The notes beneath the pieces were generated by a model that worked only from the letters and a program-made list of their open reading frames with translations, had not been told where the DNA came from and did no database searches. DNA of 64,000 nt, from assembly GCA_963573305.1 (NCBI GenBank), contig OY754327.1, positions 55,544,244-55,608,243 on the forward strand, written 5' to 3'. This document shows, one piece after another, positions 11,382-22,261 of this stretch (position 1 is its first letter; each line of letters opens with the position of its first letter). The position numbers and the translations under genes are program-made. The stretch comes from Pyrrhosoma nymphula (taxonomy: Eukaryota > Arthropoda > Insecta > Odonata > Coenagrionidae).

Positions 11382-11667
11382 TGTAGCGATTGCTACGCTG
11401 AATAACACAACTGCGAAGTTCTGTAGAGGAGCGTTTATTTCCACTTCGTAGTACAGACTGCCCTGGCAGCCGAGATGGCCTGCTTATATATTGGCGGCGA
11501 ACTCTCTCGAACCCGGCGCCGGAACTACCTCGAACATTCTAGAATTCTTCTGGAGAGAGGCAGAAAAAATATCGTCCGGCACCGGGAATCGAACGCGGGC
11601 CGTCCGATTGGGAATCCAACACCCATCCACCGGTCCAACTCCGTGTTGTGGCGAACAATGCGCCACA
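11382..11667 (-). repeat. 5' LTR of the Ty3/gypsy element
   Basis: Second copy of the 286-bp LTR, one substitution from the other. CCAC follows at 11668-11671 as the target duplication. Confidence 0.93.
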
Positions 11668-11671
11668 CCAC

Positions 11672-12825
11672 CAACATCTCAATAACCGAGAAACAATGGA
11701 AAATGATAAATAACTAACGAACTTCGTACCTGAACACCTCTAATAATATATATAAGTGAAAAGATAAAATGTTTTTCTATCTCACTTCGATAGTGAATAT
11801 CCACCCATTTAAGCCTTATAAATAATCAGAATATGATCACTGATCTCAGTCGTTATAGAATGAAAGAATGAGTCAATATGGCGATTTAATCGTAGGTACA
11901 TTTGTTTGGATCAGGATGTTTATATGTGATCAGTTTGTTTTCATGTGATAAATTATGACCTGATTTCCATCGCGCATCGCCCCCTGGTGCCGGACACTAT
12001 CAACAAAGCTATGCTATTGACTATTCACGCCTGACGTTTTGAGGGTATCACCTTCGAAAATTGCCTGGTGAAAATTTTCAACTAGTATCACAGCGAATAG
12101 CGTGTACTTTCTCTTTGACAATTAACCAAAAGACGCTTCGTTTTTATTTTTTTTTTATTTTGACGTGTGAACTGAATTTCGAATACAAGAGTCATGGAAT
12201 GCATAGTAATAAACTGTGTTAGCCGTAGACAGTGAGGCACGACTTTCTTTTCCAGAAAACTCAAATTAAAAACCTTTAATTATAGTGTTTGAGGAGGGCT
12301 TCTCTGAGCACCAAGAGGAAATCAAATAAACTCCTTTAAGTAACATGCGGACGAAGTAATGAGAAAATTTAAATACTTTTCATGTGCCGTATTGTTTGAT
12401 GTAATTCTATCACATAAAAATACCCAAGTCAACTGGCATGGTGGGACGAAAAAAATCGCAAATTCTGGCTGACAAGTCGTTAGAGGTCTTACTTTCCAAA
12501 ACATTGACTCCTCAACATTAAGCATTGCCTTCGTATTTGTCTGGAAATGGATTCCTAAGTAAAAAAAATTGCCCATTACATCATGCTTCACGGGTTCATA
12601 TACCAAACTATCTAAAAAAAAACTAATGATGATTAATTATTTAATGTGTATTGTGCTAAATTGCGTGATTGTGACCGTAATTGAAGGAGCTACGCACGGA
12701 AAAATTATCACCACCTACTAGTAATGTGACAAAATATAAACCGCTGTCATATAAGTATGTGCGATACCTGATCTCACTTAATTGACGCATACGAAATTCA
12801 AGAGTGAATCGGGGACGCTGGAGAT
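11672..12825. other. No recognisable gene
   Basis: AT-rich unique-looking sequence with short ORFs only. The longest, 94 codons at 12322-12606 on the minus strand, has no recognisable domain. Confidence 0.5.
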
Positions 12826-13030
12826 GTTGGTGAATAGGGGAAGGATGAAGGTAGGATTAACAGTAAGTTTGATAAAATATGAAGCGCTTGGAAGGTTGAG
12901 AAGAGGAAGCTACTGAAAAGGGTAAGTAAATGGCAGAGTTTATGGACATGGTATCAAAAGGGGATCCTGAAGGCCGTGATGGAGGATAAGATTTTGGGTG
13001 AACGCGAAATTAGGTGGAGAAAGAGAAGAC
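12826..13030 (+). pseudogene. Short RTE-like LINE tail relic
   Basis: A broken reading with LLKRVSKWQSLW, ILKAVMEDKILGERE and GWRKREDTIDGSI-like pieces resembles the C-terminal tail of RTE-type LINEs, as at 1778-2356. Frameshifts and stops are present. Confidence 0.4.
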
Positions 13031-13149
13031 ACTATAGATGGTTCAATCGCTCTGGATTTCGATATTTAAAGTTTCGGAATTCGAATAAAATTGACAAATG
13101 GTTAAAGTGATGAAATACTTAAATAATCTGAGTGATCACACCCTTTATA

Positions 13150-14420
13150 AGGTACAGTAAATTCTAGCGTTTTTGTTAACAAGTTCTGCATATCGAGGAG
13201 TCTCATAACTGAACTTACAATTATATGTTCAAGGACTTTGCAAGAGATAGATGCGAGAGATATCGGTCTGTAGTTCGATGGCTGTTCCTAATCACCCCTT
13301 TTGAATATGGGAGTGACATTTGCAATTTTCCAGTCCATGGGTACTTTGTGTTCGTTGATGGATTTACTGAATATATTCTGCAAATAGGGTGCTATTTCAC
13401 AAGCTAATTCTCAATACACGCGGGTAGGAATTTCTTCAGGACCTGGGGATTTATTTGGACTTAAAGATTTTAGCAAGTTTTCTATTCCGCGAGTGCAAGT
13501 ATCGATAGGCGGCATCTTTTGCTGGAAGTGATCATTTACCTTTACGGATGTAATCCGTGATGACTTGGTGAACACAATTTGAAATTAGTAATTTAATAAA
13601 TTGGCTTTGTCCGATCTAATTGTTAATAATTCGCCCTTTTCGTTTCGTAGTGGAATAACTGTTGATCTATAGCCTTGAACTTCCCTTACGTATGACCAAA
13701 ATGCCTTTGGGTTATCCTATATCTGTTCTACCAATGTTTTTCATTTAAAATCCACGAATGCATTCCGAAATGCTTCCTTTATAGTGGCTTTAGACAATTT
13801 GTATTTTTCAATTATTAAATTTTGATCACCAGTGGACAAATCTCAACGGAGTTTTTTCATCTTGGCGTGGTATACTCTGACGTCTTAACGATTTTCTCAC
13901 TTCTGCATTGTGCCATCTTGGTTCGCTGCCCTCATTTTTTACTTTACTTTGAATATATTTACTGATCCCCGAATGTACGATCGAAAGAAAAGCTTTCCAA
14001 CTACCCTCCGTGTCTAACTTTACGCTTGATTCCCGGAAGTCGGGAAGAGAATTTTTAGATGACTCTTGAACGCATTGAAATCGGCTTTTTTTAAATGTAC
14101 AACTTTCTTCTTTGTTTAAAACTTTTTATTATATTCAAAGATAACTTTGCGGTAACTACTCTATGGTCACCAATGCCCTCAACAGTGTTTACCTTAATTA
14201 CTTGTTGCGGTATATTTGTTGCCAATAAATCAAGAATGTTGTCCCCTCTGCTGGGCGTCGTAGCTATCTGATGTAGGGCATTTGATGAGAACGTGTACAG
14301 CAGGGACTCGCTTATATCTCTGTCTCTTCCCCCTGATATGTAACTGTAGGTCCTCCAATCTATATAGGGCGTATTGAAATCTCCACCTATGATTAAATCT
14401 CCACCTACATATTAAGGTAG
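13150..14420 (-). pseudogene. CR1/jockey-like LINE relic: endonuclease to RT start
   Basis: Minus-strand pieces in coding order. Near 14400-14150 is the C-terminal part of an AP-type endonuclease (GGDFNTPYIDWRT, SRGDNILDLLATN, EGIGDHRVVT). Near 13950 is a linker with SEPRWHNAEVRKSLRRQ. Near 13330-13200 is the RT start with MDWKIANVTPIFKRG and SNYRPISLASISCKVLEHI. Stops and frameshifts occur throughout. The polymerase core is missing. This is a 3'-truncated dead copy. Confidence 0.7.
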
Positions 14421-14741
14421 AAGTTGTTTAGTGTTCGGTTTCTGACTGGGGCATTTTAATCCTGAGACTAAAGTTGTTTTTTTAATCAAAACGTGCGATA
14501 AACATCAACTTAGTCATTATTTCCAATGTGATTTAATACACATAGATCGTGCAATGCCGTTGTCAATCTCCCATACGAATCCTCATGAACAAGAGAAGGA
14601 CGATAAAGCAATGGAACTCCACAAACAAGGAGCGTCATAATATGTTTATTTAAGGCTTAACTTTTCCGATATTTTTAAACGGATTTCGTCCATTTCGTAC
14701 GTAACAATACATCGTATGACAGTCGTGCCCCATAAGACTAC

Positions 14742-14890
14742 GGCCGCGCGCACACTTGGTCACTGTTGCCGAATGTTTGGTTACGTAATGAAATCAGAAA
14801 GTGCAAAAATGTGGCGGCCACAGGTGGACGGGTTGAGCGTCTAGTATCAACCACTAGTCGCGACCACAAGTGGCCAAGTGTGCGCATGGC
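14742..14890. mobile_element. Short inverted-repeat (MITE-like) element
   Basis: A 149-bp unit with about 22-bp imperfect terminal inverted repeats. The left end reads GGCCGCGCGCACACTTGGTC and the right end, on the opposite strand, reads GCCATGCGCACACTTGGCCA. CTAC stands on both sides (14738-14741 and 14891-14894) and may be the target duplication. It encodes no protein. The superfamily is not clear. Confidence 0.5.
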
Positions 14891-14894
14891 CTAC

Positions 14895-15899
14895 AACTTT
14901 GGACTAACTTCAATAATAAACCAGTACAAGTACAATTTCACGAGCTCTAGATGCTCTTTCTCTGTTATATCGTCGTCGAAAAACCTTATGCTTGTCATTA
15001 TGAAGGCTTTATGCTATATATGCTTGATAAAACAGTACTGCCCAATTACATTTACTTTAGGCATATCCGATCACTTCCAACTCCTCGGGTCTACCGCAGG
15101 CGATTTTTATTTTTAATATTATTCACAGGTTAAGTACAAATTCTTAGTCTTCGGGAGGATAAGAAATCTCTAATTCAAATCTTTTAATTCCTGTAAGTTC
15201 CCCAGGTAATAATGATACAAGTTCATCGTGACGGTCTAATATGGTGGGCCACCATTTAAAAGGGTTCTGTCAGAGTAAAATATTTGTCAATGGCCGTAAT
15301 CATTAGTTAAATAATTGTTATAAACATTTTCCGGTATCTGATGGCTAGGAAACACGCAGGGCAAGTTTTCCTGTTCGTTCATGTTTGCAGATATTTCCTA
15401 ACATATGCATTATCCTTTGGAGTTTCTATCACGTAAATATGCATTATAATCAAATTAAGGTAAATAATTCGTTTTATCAGTGTCTTAAATATTAATAATA
15501 TTTTCCGCAAATAAATATTAATCATAAGATTTCGATGACAAAAATTGCAAAAGGTTTCGATGCTCTGCAATGTTGGCCTGTTTCCTTGCTATGATTACCC
15601 TACCAAACGTTTATTCACTATTGCACCCTCCGCAACAACACACCTGAGGTAAAAAAATCCCAGTATATTGCGTATGGTGGCACTTAGGCTCAGTCGAAGT
15701 AAGTTTTGATTAGCCATTGAATCTTTGTGACTGAATCTCAAACAAAAGATATTTCTGACTCCTTGTGCTTCTCTATCAGACACCACAAGTTTCCCTGATG
15801 CGAGAGTACCGATAGGTACCACGTTGTTTGTATTCTCATGATTGGGATTAGAAGAAGGCATGTCCACTTTGATTAGTCGAAAGGTTAGAGGACAGAGGA
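14895..15899. other. No recognisable gene
   Basis: AT-rich sequence with short ORFs. The 90-codon minus-strand ORF at 15595-15867 shows no domain. Confidence 0.5.
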
Positions 15900-16250
15900 A
15901 GGGATTCGAATAGAATATTTACTTGTCCAAAGATTTTACATGATAAAATGTAGCACAAGTCATATAAAACAAGTGTTAGTATAGCATAAATAGCATGGGT
16001 TTAAGTGGATATAGCAATTTTATTTACCTAAAGACTCAAGTAAATAATTTAAACACTACAAAAGCATTTTCTTAACAAATAGTGCATAAGTTGATTTTTT
16101 ATGAACCCCCTAAAAGGCGAGTGTTTGATACTGTCTGGTAGGTTGTCAAATATTTTGATGGCTGCTCGGAAAGGTCTCTAATTAAACATGCCAGTAGAAT
16201 TTCTAACATAAGAACAACCACACTTCGATGCGTTCCATATCCGTGTATTT
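15900..16250 (-). pseudogene. Possible LINE C-terminal relic
   Basis: Minus-strand reading KIFDNLPDSIKHSPFRGFI followed by MHYLLRKCFCSV resembles the extreme C-terminus of jockey/CR1-type LINE polyproteins, which often end in a lyNkLP...yLl...fYSv pattern. No other part is preserved. Confidence 0.4.
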
Positions 16251-16789
16251 GGGTATTGATGGTGACTTGATTTTTGTTAGCCGCAAGGTATAAATGCAAG
16301 TAAAAATATAAAGACATGGAATAGTTAACAATTTAAATAGCCTTTGATATGATTTACACGGTTATCATACTGGGACATTTGCTAGATACCTATTAGCTCT
16401 TTTCTGCAATAGAAATACTTTCTGGAAACCTGAAAATGATGCCAAAAAGAAAATCGTTCTTAAGATACAAGCCAACCGGCAAGACCAAGCGGGAGAGACC
16501 AACGAGCAGCCATAGGTTCTGACCCCGAAATAGGAGGGGCAGAGATCCTCAGAAAGCACAAGGCGACAAAGGAACGATCCGATGAACCCGGGAACCCCCG
16601 CTGCTGCGGTCCTTACATGATCCCCCAGCGAAGGATTATGACCAACGACCAAAACTTTACAGCCGTTTGGGAATTTTATTTATTCCCTGGATATATTGTT
16701 ATCGTAGAGAGGGTCGGGTACAATGGGGTCGAGGAACACCTGCCTTCACCCATTTATTATTTACACAATTCATTAAGGATAGAGGGAGA

Positions 16790-17600
16790 AAACGCTAGGA
16801 GTTGACGGCACCCCGCGGATCCACCTAAGGCGGGGTGTGAAACAGGGTGACCCCCTTATCTCCCATGTTGTTCAGCTGTGTGACAGAATCTTATGGTGCG
16901 GAATCTCCATTCCCTAGGTAAGGTATTCCCGGTGGGGGATGTCCAAACCTCAGTCCTTGCATTCACTGATAACGTGGCCATTTTAAGCGACAGCGGAGGG
17001 GTTTTGCAGCACCAAGTGGACATCACAATCGAATTTCTCCGCTGCTAAACCATGAGCCTCTCACCGGAAAAATTCCTGGCCTTCACTAATAAGGGCAAAA
17101 CTTGAATTTCACCGAGCACCAAATTTCAACGTGGGACAGGAGCCAGTTGCTGTTGCAGGCTCTTCCACGCCACGTCGCTACATGGGGTTAAATTACACAT
17201 TGCAGCATTATTTGAGCAATAAATATCATATCAAGAGGCTGAAATCTAGCTGAAATCAGGGGAATAAAACTAGAACTGAAGCGAGTCCAAAAGCTAGGTT
17301 TAATTGTAAACAATGTGAGCCTCAAATTTTTGAATTCAATGAACATTGAAATCCCCGCGGCCGTTCTCATGCGAGAACTTGACAGAGACCAACGGGAGGT
17401 GCTCAGAGAGATTCTTCACCTCCATGGTCCGACGACCATCCAGCTGTTCCACACGAAGAAGAGAAGCAGAGCTCTGGGGATTCCCCGATTTCAGACCAAG
17501 TGCGCCCTGGTTAACGTGAAGGCAGGTCTTGCCCTGCAGGAATCAGGTGTTTTAGGGGACGTGGTATAATAGGCACTAGACCACTACGGAGACCAAGAAT
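16790..17600 (+). pseudogene. R2-like LINE reverse transcriptase relic
   Basis: A decayed plus-strand RT. RRGVKQGDPL near 16830 is the palm motif of R2-type enzymes. It is followed by a broken segment equivalent to the FADD region and a YMG-containing stretch near 17185. The 84-codon open stretch 17315-17569 (ELDRDQREVLREILHL, ALGIPRFQTKCALVNVKAGL) matches the thumb region of R2-like elements. The catalytic aspartates are not readable in one frame. The element is dead. Confidence 0.6.
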
Positions 17601-17929
17601 GCGCTGAAGCGACGAAGTGAAGAAGGACCTGAGAAAAATGGGAGCTCAACTCGACACAGCAGAAGAGCATGGGGGCGTGTGGTTGGCGAAACCAAAGATC
17701 AATTAAGTTTCCCATGGCCACAGGAGTAAGTAAGAGTAAGGTATAAACGACTGAATTTGTAAATAGGCTGAAGACCACTGCCCAAAGACTAAGTTTAAAT
17801 TAACTAATCTCACCCTGGAGGATTGCCACAAGAGAAAACTAAAACGACTAGAGCACCAGAGGTGGCAGTCACTGGGGTGTTAAGGGGCGGGGGTGAATGG
17901 TTCCGGGACGATCCAATCCTGCTATATTT

Positions 17930-18200
17930 GTAGCCTGTAATCTGATGGCAAAAAAATCGATGCTAGTAATTTCTGCATCGAGTTGCACTATGAGGTCTGT
18001 GCCATAAAATTGAAAGAGACAAATACTATTATTGTTTGTGTAAACCGATCTCCATGTGGTGATGTTAAGGAACTCTGTACCTACATATTTTGAACAATGT
18101 TTAGTTGTGCTGTCTAAATGTCATTTGTTTATATGTAATTATTTGTGGTGATCTGAATATGGACATTCGTTTTGCAAGTATAAGGGAATAAAAGAAAGGA
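17930..18200 (+). pseudogene. LINE endonuclease fragment
   Basis: Reading FCIELHYEVCAIKLKET then TIIVCVNRSPCGDVKEL resembles the middle of an AP-type LINE endonuclease, with its typical YRSP phrase changed to NRSP. The reading breaks soon after. It lies upstream of the ORF1-like region at 18300 and is likely a separate relic. Confidence 0.4.
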
Positions 18201-18299
18201 CACTAAATGAAAGGAAGAGATAGACTCAAAAGACAAAGTTATAGCTTAATTAATGAATGATCTGGCTGTGCATCACGAAAAAAATAAATTTTGGGAGGA

Positions 18300-19197
18300 A
18301 GGGAAGAAGAAATTATAAATTGAGTTAGCGATCTACAAACAAAAAGCAGATTTATTATCAGTTGTCGATAAGAAGAAATCCAAATCACAAATTACTGACC
18401 CTCCCTCCCCATTGTTTATGAAGAATAGTTTCGAGGTGTTAAAATTCCGCGAAAGGAGTGATAGTGAGAGTGAAAATATTACAAGTGCCAAGCCGAAAAT
18501 AGCCAAACAAAGCTGATAGTGAGAACAGAGCAAGTGCAAAGCCAAATAAAGATAGTATCGTAAATACATCGGAATCTAAATTCGTATGGGTAAATCCCAA
18601 ACAACACGATTCGACGGAATCGGCAAATTGAAGTGATAGTCCCGAAGTTCCAAAAATTCAATCTCAATAATCTCATCAAAACCCACCCCCAAGTGTTTTT
18701 CCTCCTGAAAAGTAGCCCCTTATCGGCGATTCCATTGTGAAACATGTCCACGTTGAATGTGTGGAAAGAAGAGTATTCTGTGGGATCAAATCAGAACACA
18801 TGTATCGAAAGATTGAAGAAATCACCCAAACAGTGGAAGTGGAAAGGACGGAGACGATGTTTCTTCATGTGGGGACGAATAATCTCCGAAGCTCAGTATC
18901 TCCCGAGGAGGTAATGGGAGAAATGTACGAGCTGATCAGGCGCACAAAGAGTCACTTTTCAAGTTGGTGGTAGTGGTATATAGTATCTTATTACATAGGC
19001 GTGATTTTGACCGTGCCTATGTTCAAAAGGTAAATGAAAAGACTCGATTGGTTTGTTGTACTTTAAAGGCTATTTTCTGTTATGTAAAGAAGCGTCTTAA
19101 CGATCGCCGTTTAGCTCATGACGGCTTGCATCTTAATAGACAAGGGTCTTATCTATTAAGCAAAGTGATCAGGTCGGCAGTAGGTATTTGTGTATAA
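18300..19197 (+). pseudogene. LINE ORF1 with SGNH hydrolase-like domain
   Basis: An N-terminal stretch (SPLFMKNSFEVLKFRERSDS) is followed by a disrupted SGNH hydrolase/esterase-like fold of the type found in ORF1 of some CR1-group LINEs. Block I is GDSIVKHVHVE near 18727, block III is LHVGTNNLRSS near 18865-18895, and block V is HDGLHLNRQGSYLLSKVIR near 19115-19170, with the Asp and His spaced as in a catalytic pair. A frameshift near 18965 and several stops before 18730 break it. It belongs to the LINE whose endonuclease resumes at 21525, after the mariner insertion. Confidence 0.6.
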
Positions 19198-19599
19198 GGG
19201 AAACGGAAATCAGAACCAGTACGTACAATGTTAGTTCTATCTACCAATAAAAATATACAAGTCAACGCAGGCTGAACGTCTGATAATCGAAGTACACCCT
19301 CAGTAAAGCTTCTGCATCAAAATATTCTATATTTGGCTAATAAAAAATTGGAATTGTAAGTTTTATTAAGTGAGGAGATGTCGGATTTTCTATGTACAGG
19401 GTCTGTCCCAAAATTTCCGGTAATGAATTTCCACAGCCGGCCACGTACGCTTGCTCGGCGCGGCTCCAGACGGAAAAAGTGGTGGGGGTCTTGGCTAGAG
19501 AATGCTACCAACCGCAGTCACCTGCGGGCAGTGGTTGAGTAAAGATCGTGCTTCGTGCAAAGGGTGTTACCCTAACCTCTTCGAAAAAACAATTGCGCA

Positions 19600-20160
19600 G
19601 AATTTGGAGCAGCGTTACGCAATTAAATTTTGCCTTAAACTCCGTAAAAATGGCGCAGATACGCTAAAAATGCTGATGCAAGCCTTCGGGGAGGACGCAG
19701 TGTCACAGAACTGAACTTTCGAGTGATACAAGAGGCTCCGGGAGGGTCGGAAGATCGATGACAACGACGAGTACTCGGAGCGCCCGTCAATAGCAAAAAC
19801 TGACGATACGGTCGAAAAAGTGCGAAAAGATTTGAACAACGATCGACGAATGAGTGTCCGGATGTTAGCCGAAGAAGGTGGCGTACCCAAATCAGTTGTT
19901 CACCGAATTTTAACCGAGGGTTTTGACATGAGGAAGGTCTGCGCCAAGATGGTGCCGAAAGTTCTCACCGGCGACATGAAGGAACAGAGCCTGTTGAAAT
20001 GCCAGGAATTGCTCGAACGCAACGAAACCGAGCCTGAAATTTGCAATGGGCGTGGCAACGCTGCCCCAGCCACCGTAACAGCCCCGACTTGGAACGACCG
20101 GACTTTTTTATGTTTCCCAAGATATAAAGAGCTCTGAAAGGACACCGCCACGGGACGCTG
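19600..20160 (+). pseudogene. mariner transposase, broken
   Basis: N-terminal helix-turn-helix part: IKFCLKLRKNGADTLKMLMQ, a stop, then the frame 19820-20137 with VRKDLNNDRRMSVRMLAEEG, SVVHRILTEGFDMRKVCAKM and LTGDMKEQSLLKCQELLE. The sequence then jumps, by internal deletion, to the C-terminal part near 20080: SPDLERPDFFMFPKI, stop, RALKGHRHGTL, which carries the third catalytic-region phrase of mariners. The remaining C-terminus continues after the nested insertion from 21322. The central catalytic aspartates are lost, so it cannot be active. Confidence 0.82.
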
Positions 20161-21316
20161 CACGTAGGAGTATTTGCATTCTAAAACCCGTCAGAAGTCA
20201 AAATTTCCAAATTAAGTTTAAATCATTTCAAACGTTTTAATCTTCAAGGTCAATAACCAGTCCTTCTATTGGCAGCCAATACCTTCCCCTCCGCTCACGC
20301 CTATTGTTGCATAGTCAGTTGGAACACAGACATAGTCAGAAACGAGTGTACTTGTTCGTGCGCTCTCGTGTTTGAAATTTGTTTATCTCGATATTGTGGT
20401 TAAGCTCAGATAAAAAAAATCTATTGAATATGGAAGTGGAAGCTATGTATTCTTTGTCTTACTATTTAATTTTATTGTTTCATTGTTTAAATTGTAGGTT
20501 TATAGACAGTAATTATATGGGTATTTTTTTACGTCGAAATAATGATACATCAATGTTTTTATCTATGTGTCGGGTCTTGTCGAACTAAATTTCGTTTACA
20601 GACATAAAATATAGACTATTGGCAATTGTTTAACACAATAAAATTGTCCGCCTTCATCCGCCATTTTGTTTTTTATTCATTCAAAGTTAACGCAACGCAA
20701 GCATTTTCTCAGATGCATTCTGTAGACACCATGAAAATGTCATAAAGAAGAGAAATTTAGCAAGATATATGATTTAAAACTCATTTAATTCGTAAATAAG
20801 ATTAGTATCTTTCATTTACTGCCCAAATATTTACATATTGATTGTGATTTTTAAGATGGTAACCGAAATTGAGAAAATATTACTAATTTGAAAAAAAGTA
20901 TTTTTTAAATACATTTTTTCATTTTCAAAGATAAGAAAATATTTCTTTAGATAACAATTTTCGACAATTTTGTATTTTTTTGATATTGCTATAATTATTT
21001 TTATATCTCATTATTTAGTAAAGGTATTAAATGTTAAGTGACAGCGTTACATTGGCTCGCTCATTAATGTCTCTCGCCAATGATAAGCGCTGGCATTTAT
21101 TTATCGGGGAAAATAATCAATCTCACCAACTTAAACATAAATATCCCTCCATAAATGTATTTAAAAGGTTAATCTCCCGAAAAAACATGGATGGAAGTCT
21201 TTTTGCTGGAATAAGCGAGTTAACAATTAAGTGGCAACAGAGTTGCTAAATTGGGATGAACTCCACGAAGTCATTGATAATTTTGACCGGTTTTTGTGTG
21301 CAAATACTCCTACGTG
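20161..21316. mobile_element. Transib-like non-autonomous element with RSS-like ends
   Basis: A 1156-bp unit inserted in the mariner transposase. Both ends begin with the same 18 bp, CACGTAGGAGTATTTGCA, and match at 29 of 33 terminal positions. The flanks carry a perfect 5-bp target duplication, CGCTG (20156-20160 and 21317-21321), and removing the insertion restores the mariner reading. A CAC start with a 5-bp GC-rich duplication fits the Transib superfamily, relatives of RAG1. Each end can be read as heptamer CACGTAG, 12-bp spacer and nonamer; the right-end nonamer is ACAAAAACC and the left-end one TCTAAAACC. No transposase is encoded; internal ORFs of 69 and 72 codons show no domain. Confidence 0.8.
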
Positions 21317-21524
21317 CGCTGGAGGGGTTAAAAGAAGCTTCGACGGCTTGTCTACGAAAGGTCCCCGTTGAGGGCTTCAGCCTATGAGGCGTGAGTGACG
21401 CGTTGGAAAAGGTGCCTTGAGTCGGGAAGAGAGTACTATAAAAAGTTTTAAAGAGATTGCAAGGTTATGAATTAAAATAAAATTATTTTGAAAAATTACC
21501 GGAGCTTTTGGAACAGATCCTGTA

Positions 21525-22260
21525 GAACAGAATATGGTTTAAGAGAAAATGAAATAACTAGTCTAAAACTGAAGAACTACATTTTGGTCGAATTTTTTAG
21601 AAAAAATATAAAGGTGGGGGTGTTGCATTTTGTCGCCCAAACAAAATTTAAGTCAGTCACTAAGGCCTATGAAAATCTCATAAAAAAAATCAGTACGGAG
21701 AGAAATTTCAAAATAACGGCGTCAAAATGGTCTAGGGGAATGAAAGCTACATTTTCATTGGCTTGAATAAATATCCCAGTGCACCAATGGATGAATTTCT
21801 AGAAAAATTCGACAGTATACTAAAAAGAGTTGTCAATAAAAAAAGACATCGCAGGGGATTTAAACATAGATATCTCAAATGACTCTGGCGAGAGTCATAA
21901 GCTTATAGACATTCTTAGATGCCACAATATTTACTGAACTATCGCTACCCCAACACGAGAGACAGCTCACTCAAAAGCTGTAATCAACAATATAGTTACA
22001 AATTTAGAAAAATAAAAATTCAAATCTGTAATTGTAGAAACAAATATATCAGGCCATCATGCTAAAATAATTGTATTTAACCTATATATCCCCCAGGAAG
22101 GAAATTAGGGGGACATTGACCCAATACACACTCGAGTATAATCGCAGCAAAACATGAATTTATTCGAATGAGAGTTGCAGGGTACTAATTGGACTAATGT
22201 AATAAATGCAAACCTTGTAGTAGACAAATTTAAAAACTTCAAATCAGTTGTTCAATCGAA
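21525..22260 (+). pseudogene. LINE AP-type endonuclease, 3' side of the mariner insertion
   Basis: The reading begins directly after the mariner target site with LRENEITSLKLKNYILVEFF, then VGVLHFVAQTKFKSV and KYPSAPMDEFLEKFDSILKR (near 21780). Next comes a GDLNIDIS-type catalytic phrase near 21855, broken by a shift, then a segment ending in SGHHAKIIVF near 22060. LLQGTNWTNVINANLVVDKF near 22170 is the linker before RT. Several frameshifts and stops show it is dead. Together with 18300-19197 it forms one LINE. Confidence 0.7.
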
Positions 22261-22261
22261 T

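Larger units (their letters stand above)
6967..11667 (-). mobile_element. Ty3/gypsy LTR retrotransposon, complete, coding region broken
   Basis: A full-length element read on the minus strand. Two 286-bp direct LTRs (6967-7252 and 11382-11667) start TG and end CA and differ at one position (T at 7032 against C in the other copy). The flanks share a 4-bp target duplication, CCAC (6963-6966 and 11668-11671). A primer-binding site sits one base inside the 5' LTR and a polypurine tract abuts the 3' LTR. Between them lie gag, then protease, reverse transcriptase, RNase H and integrase in Ty3/gypsy order. No envelope gene is present. The near-identical LTRs imply a young insertion, yet the coding region carries about four frameshifts. 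Confidence 0.95.
19397..21522 (+). mobile_element. mariner element, internally deleted and carrying a nested insertion
   Basis: Terminal inverted repeats are CAGGGTCTGTCCCAAAATTT on the left and, on the opposite strand at the right end, CAGGATCTGTTCCAAAAGCT, each followed by CCGGTAAT. TA dinucleotides flank it (19395-19396 and 21523-21524), the canonical Tc1/mariner target duplication. Without the nested element at 20161-21316 and its 5-bp duplication it is about 965 bp, shorter than the usual roughly 1.3 kb, matching a deletion in the middle of the transposase. It splits a LINE endonuclease frame that reads on from MSDFLC before it to a LRENEI stretch after it. Confidence 0.88.

Noticed and set aside
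11153..11405. Cysteine-rich plus-strand ORFs of 77 codons
   Set aside because: They are the antisense of the CAG-rich glutamine repeat in gypsy gag.
12322..12606. 94-codon minus-strand ORF
   Set aside because: No recognisable domain, splice context or repeat link.
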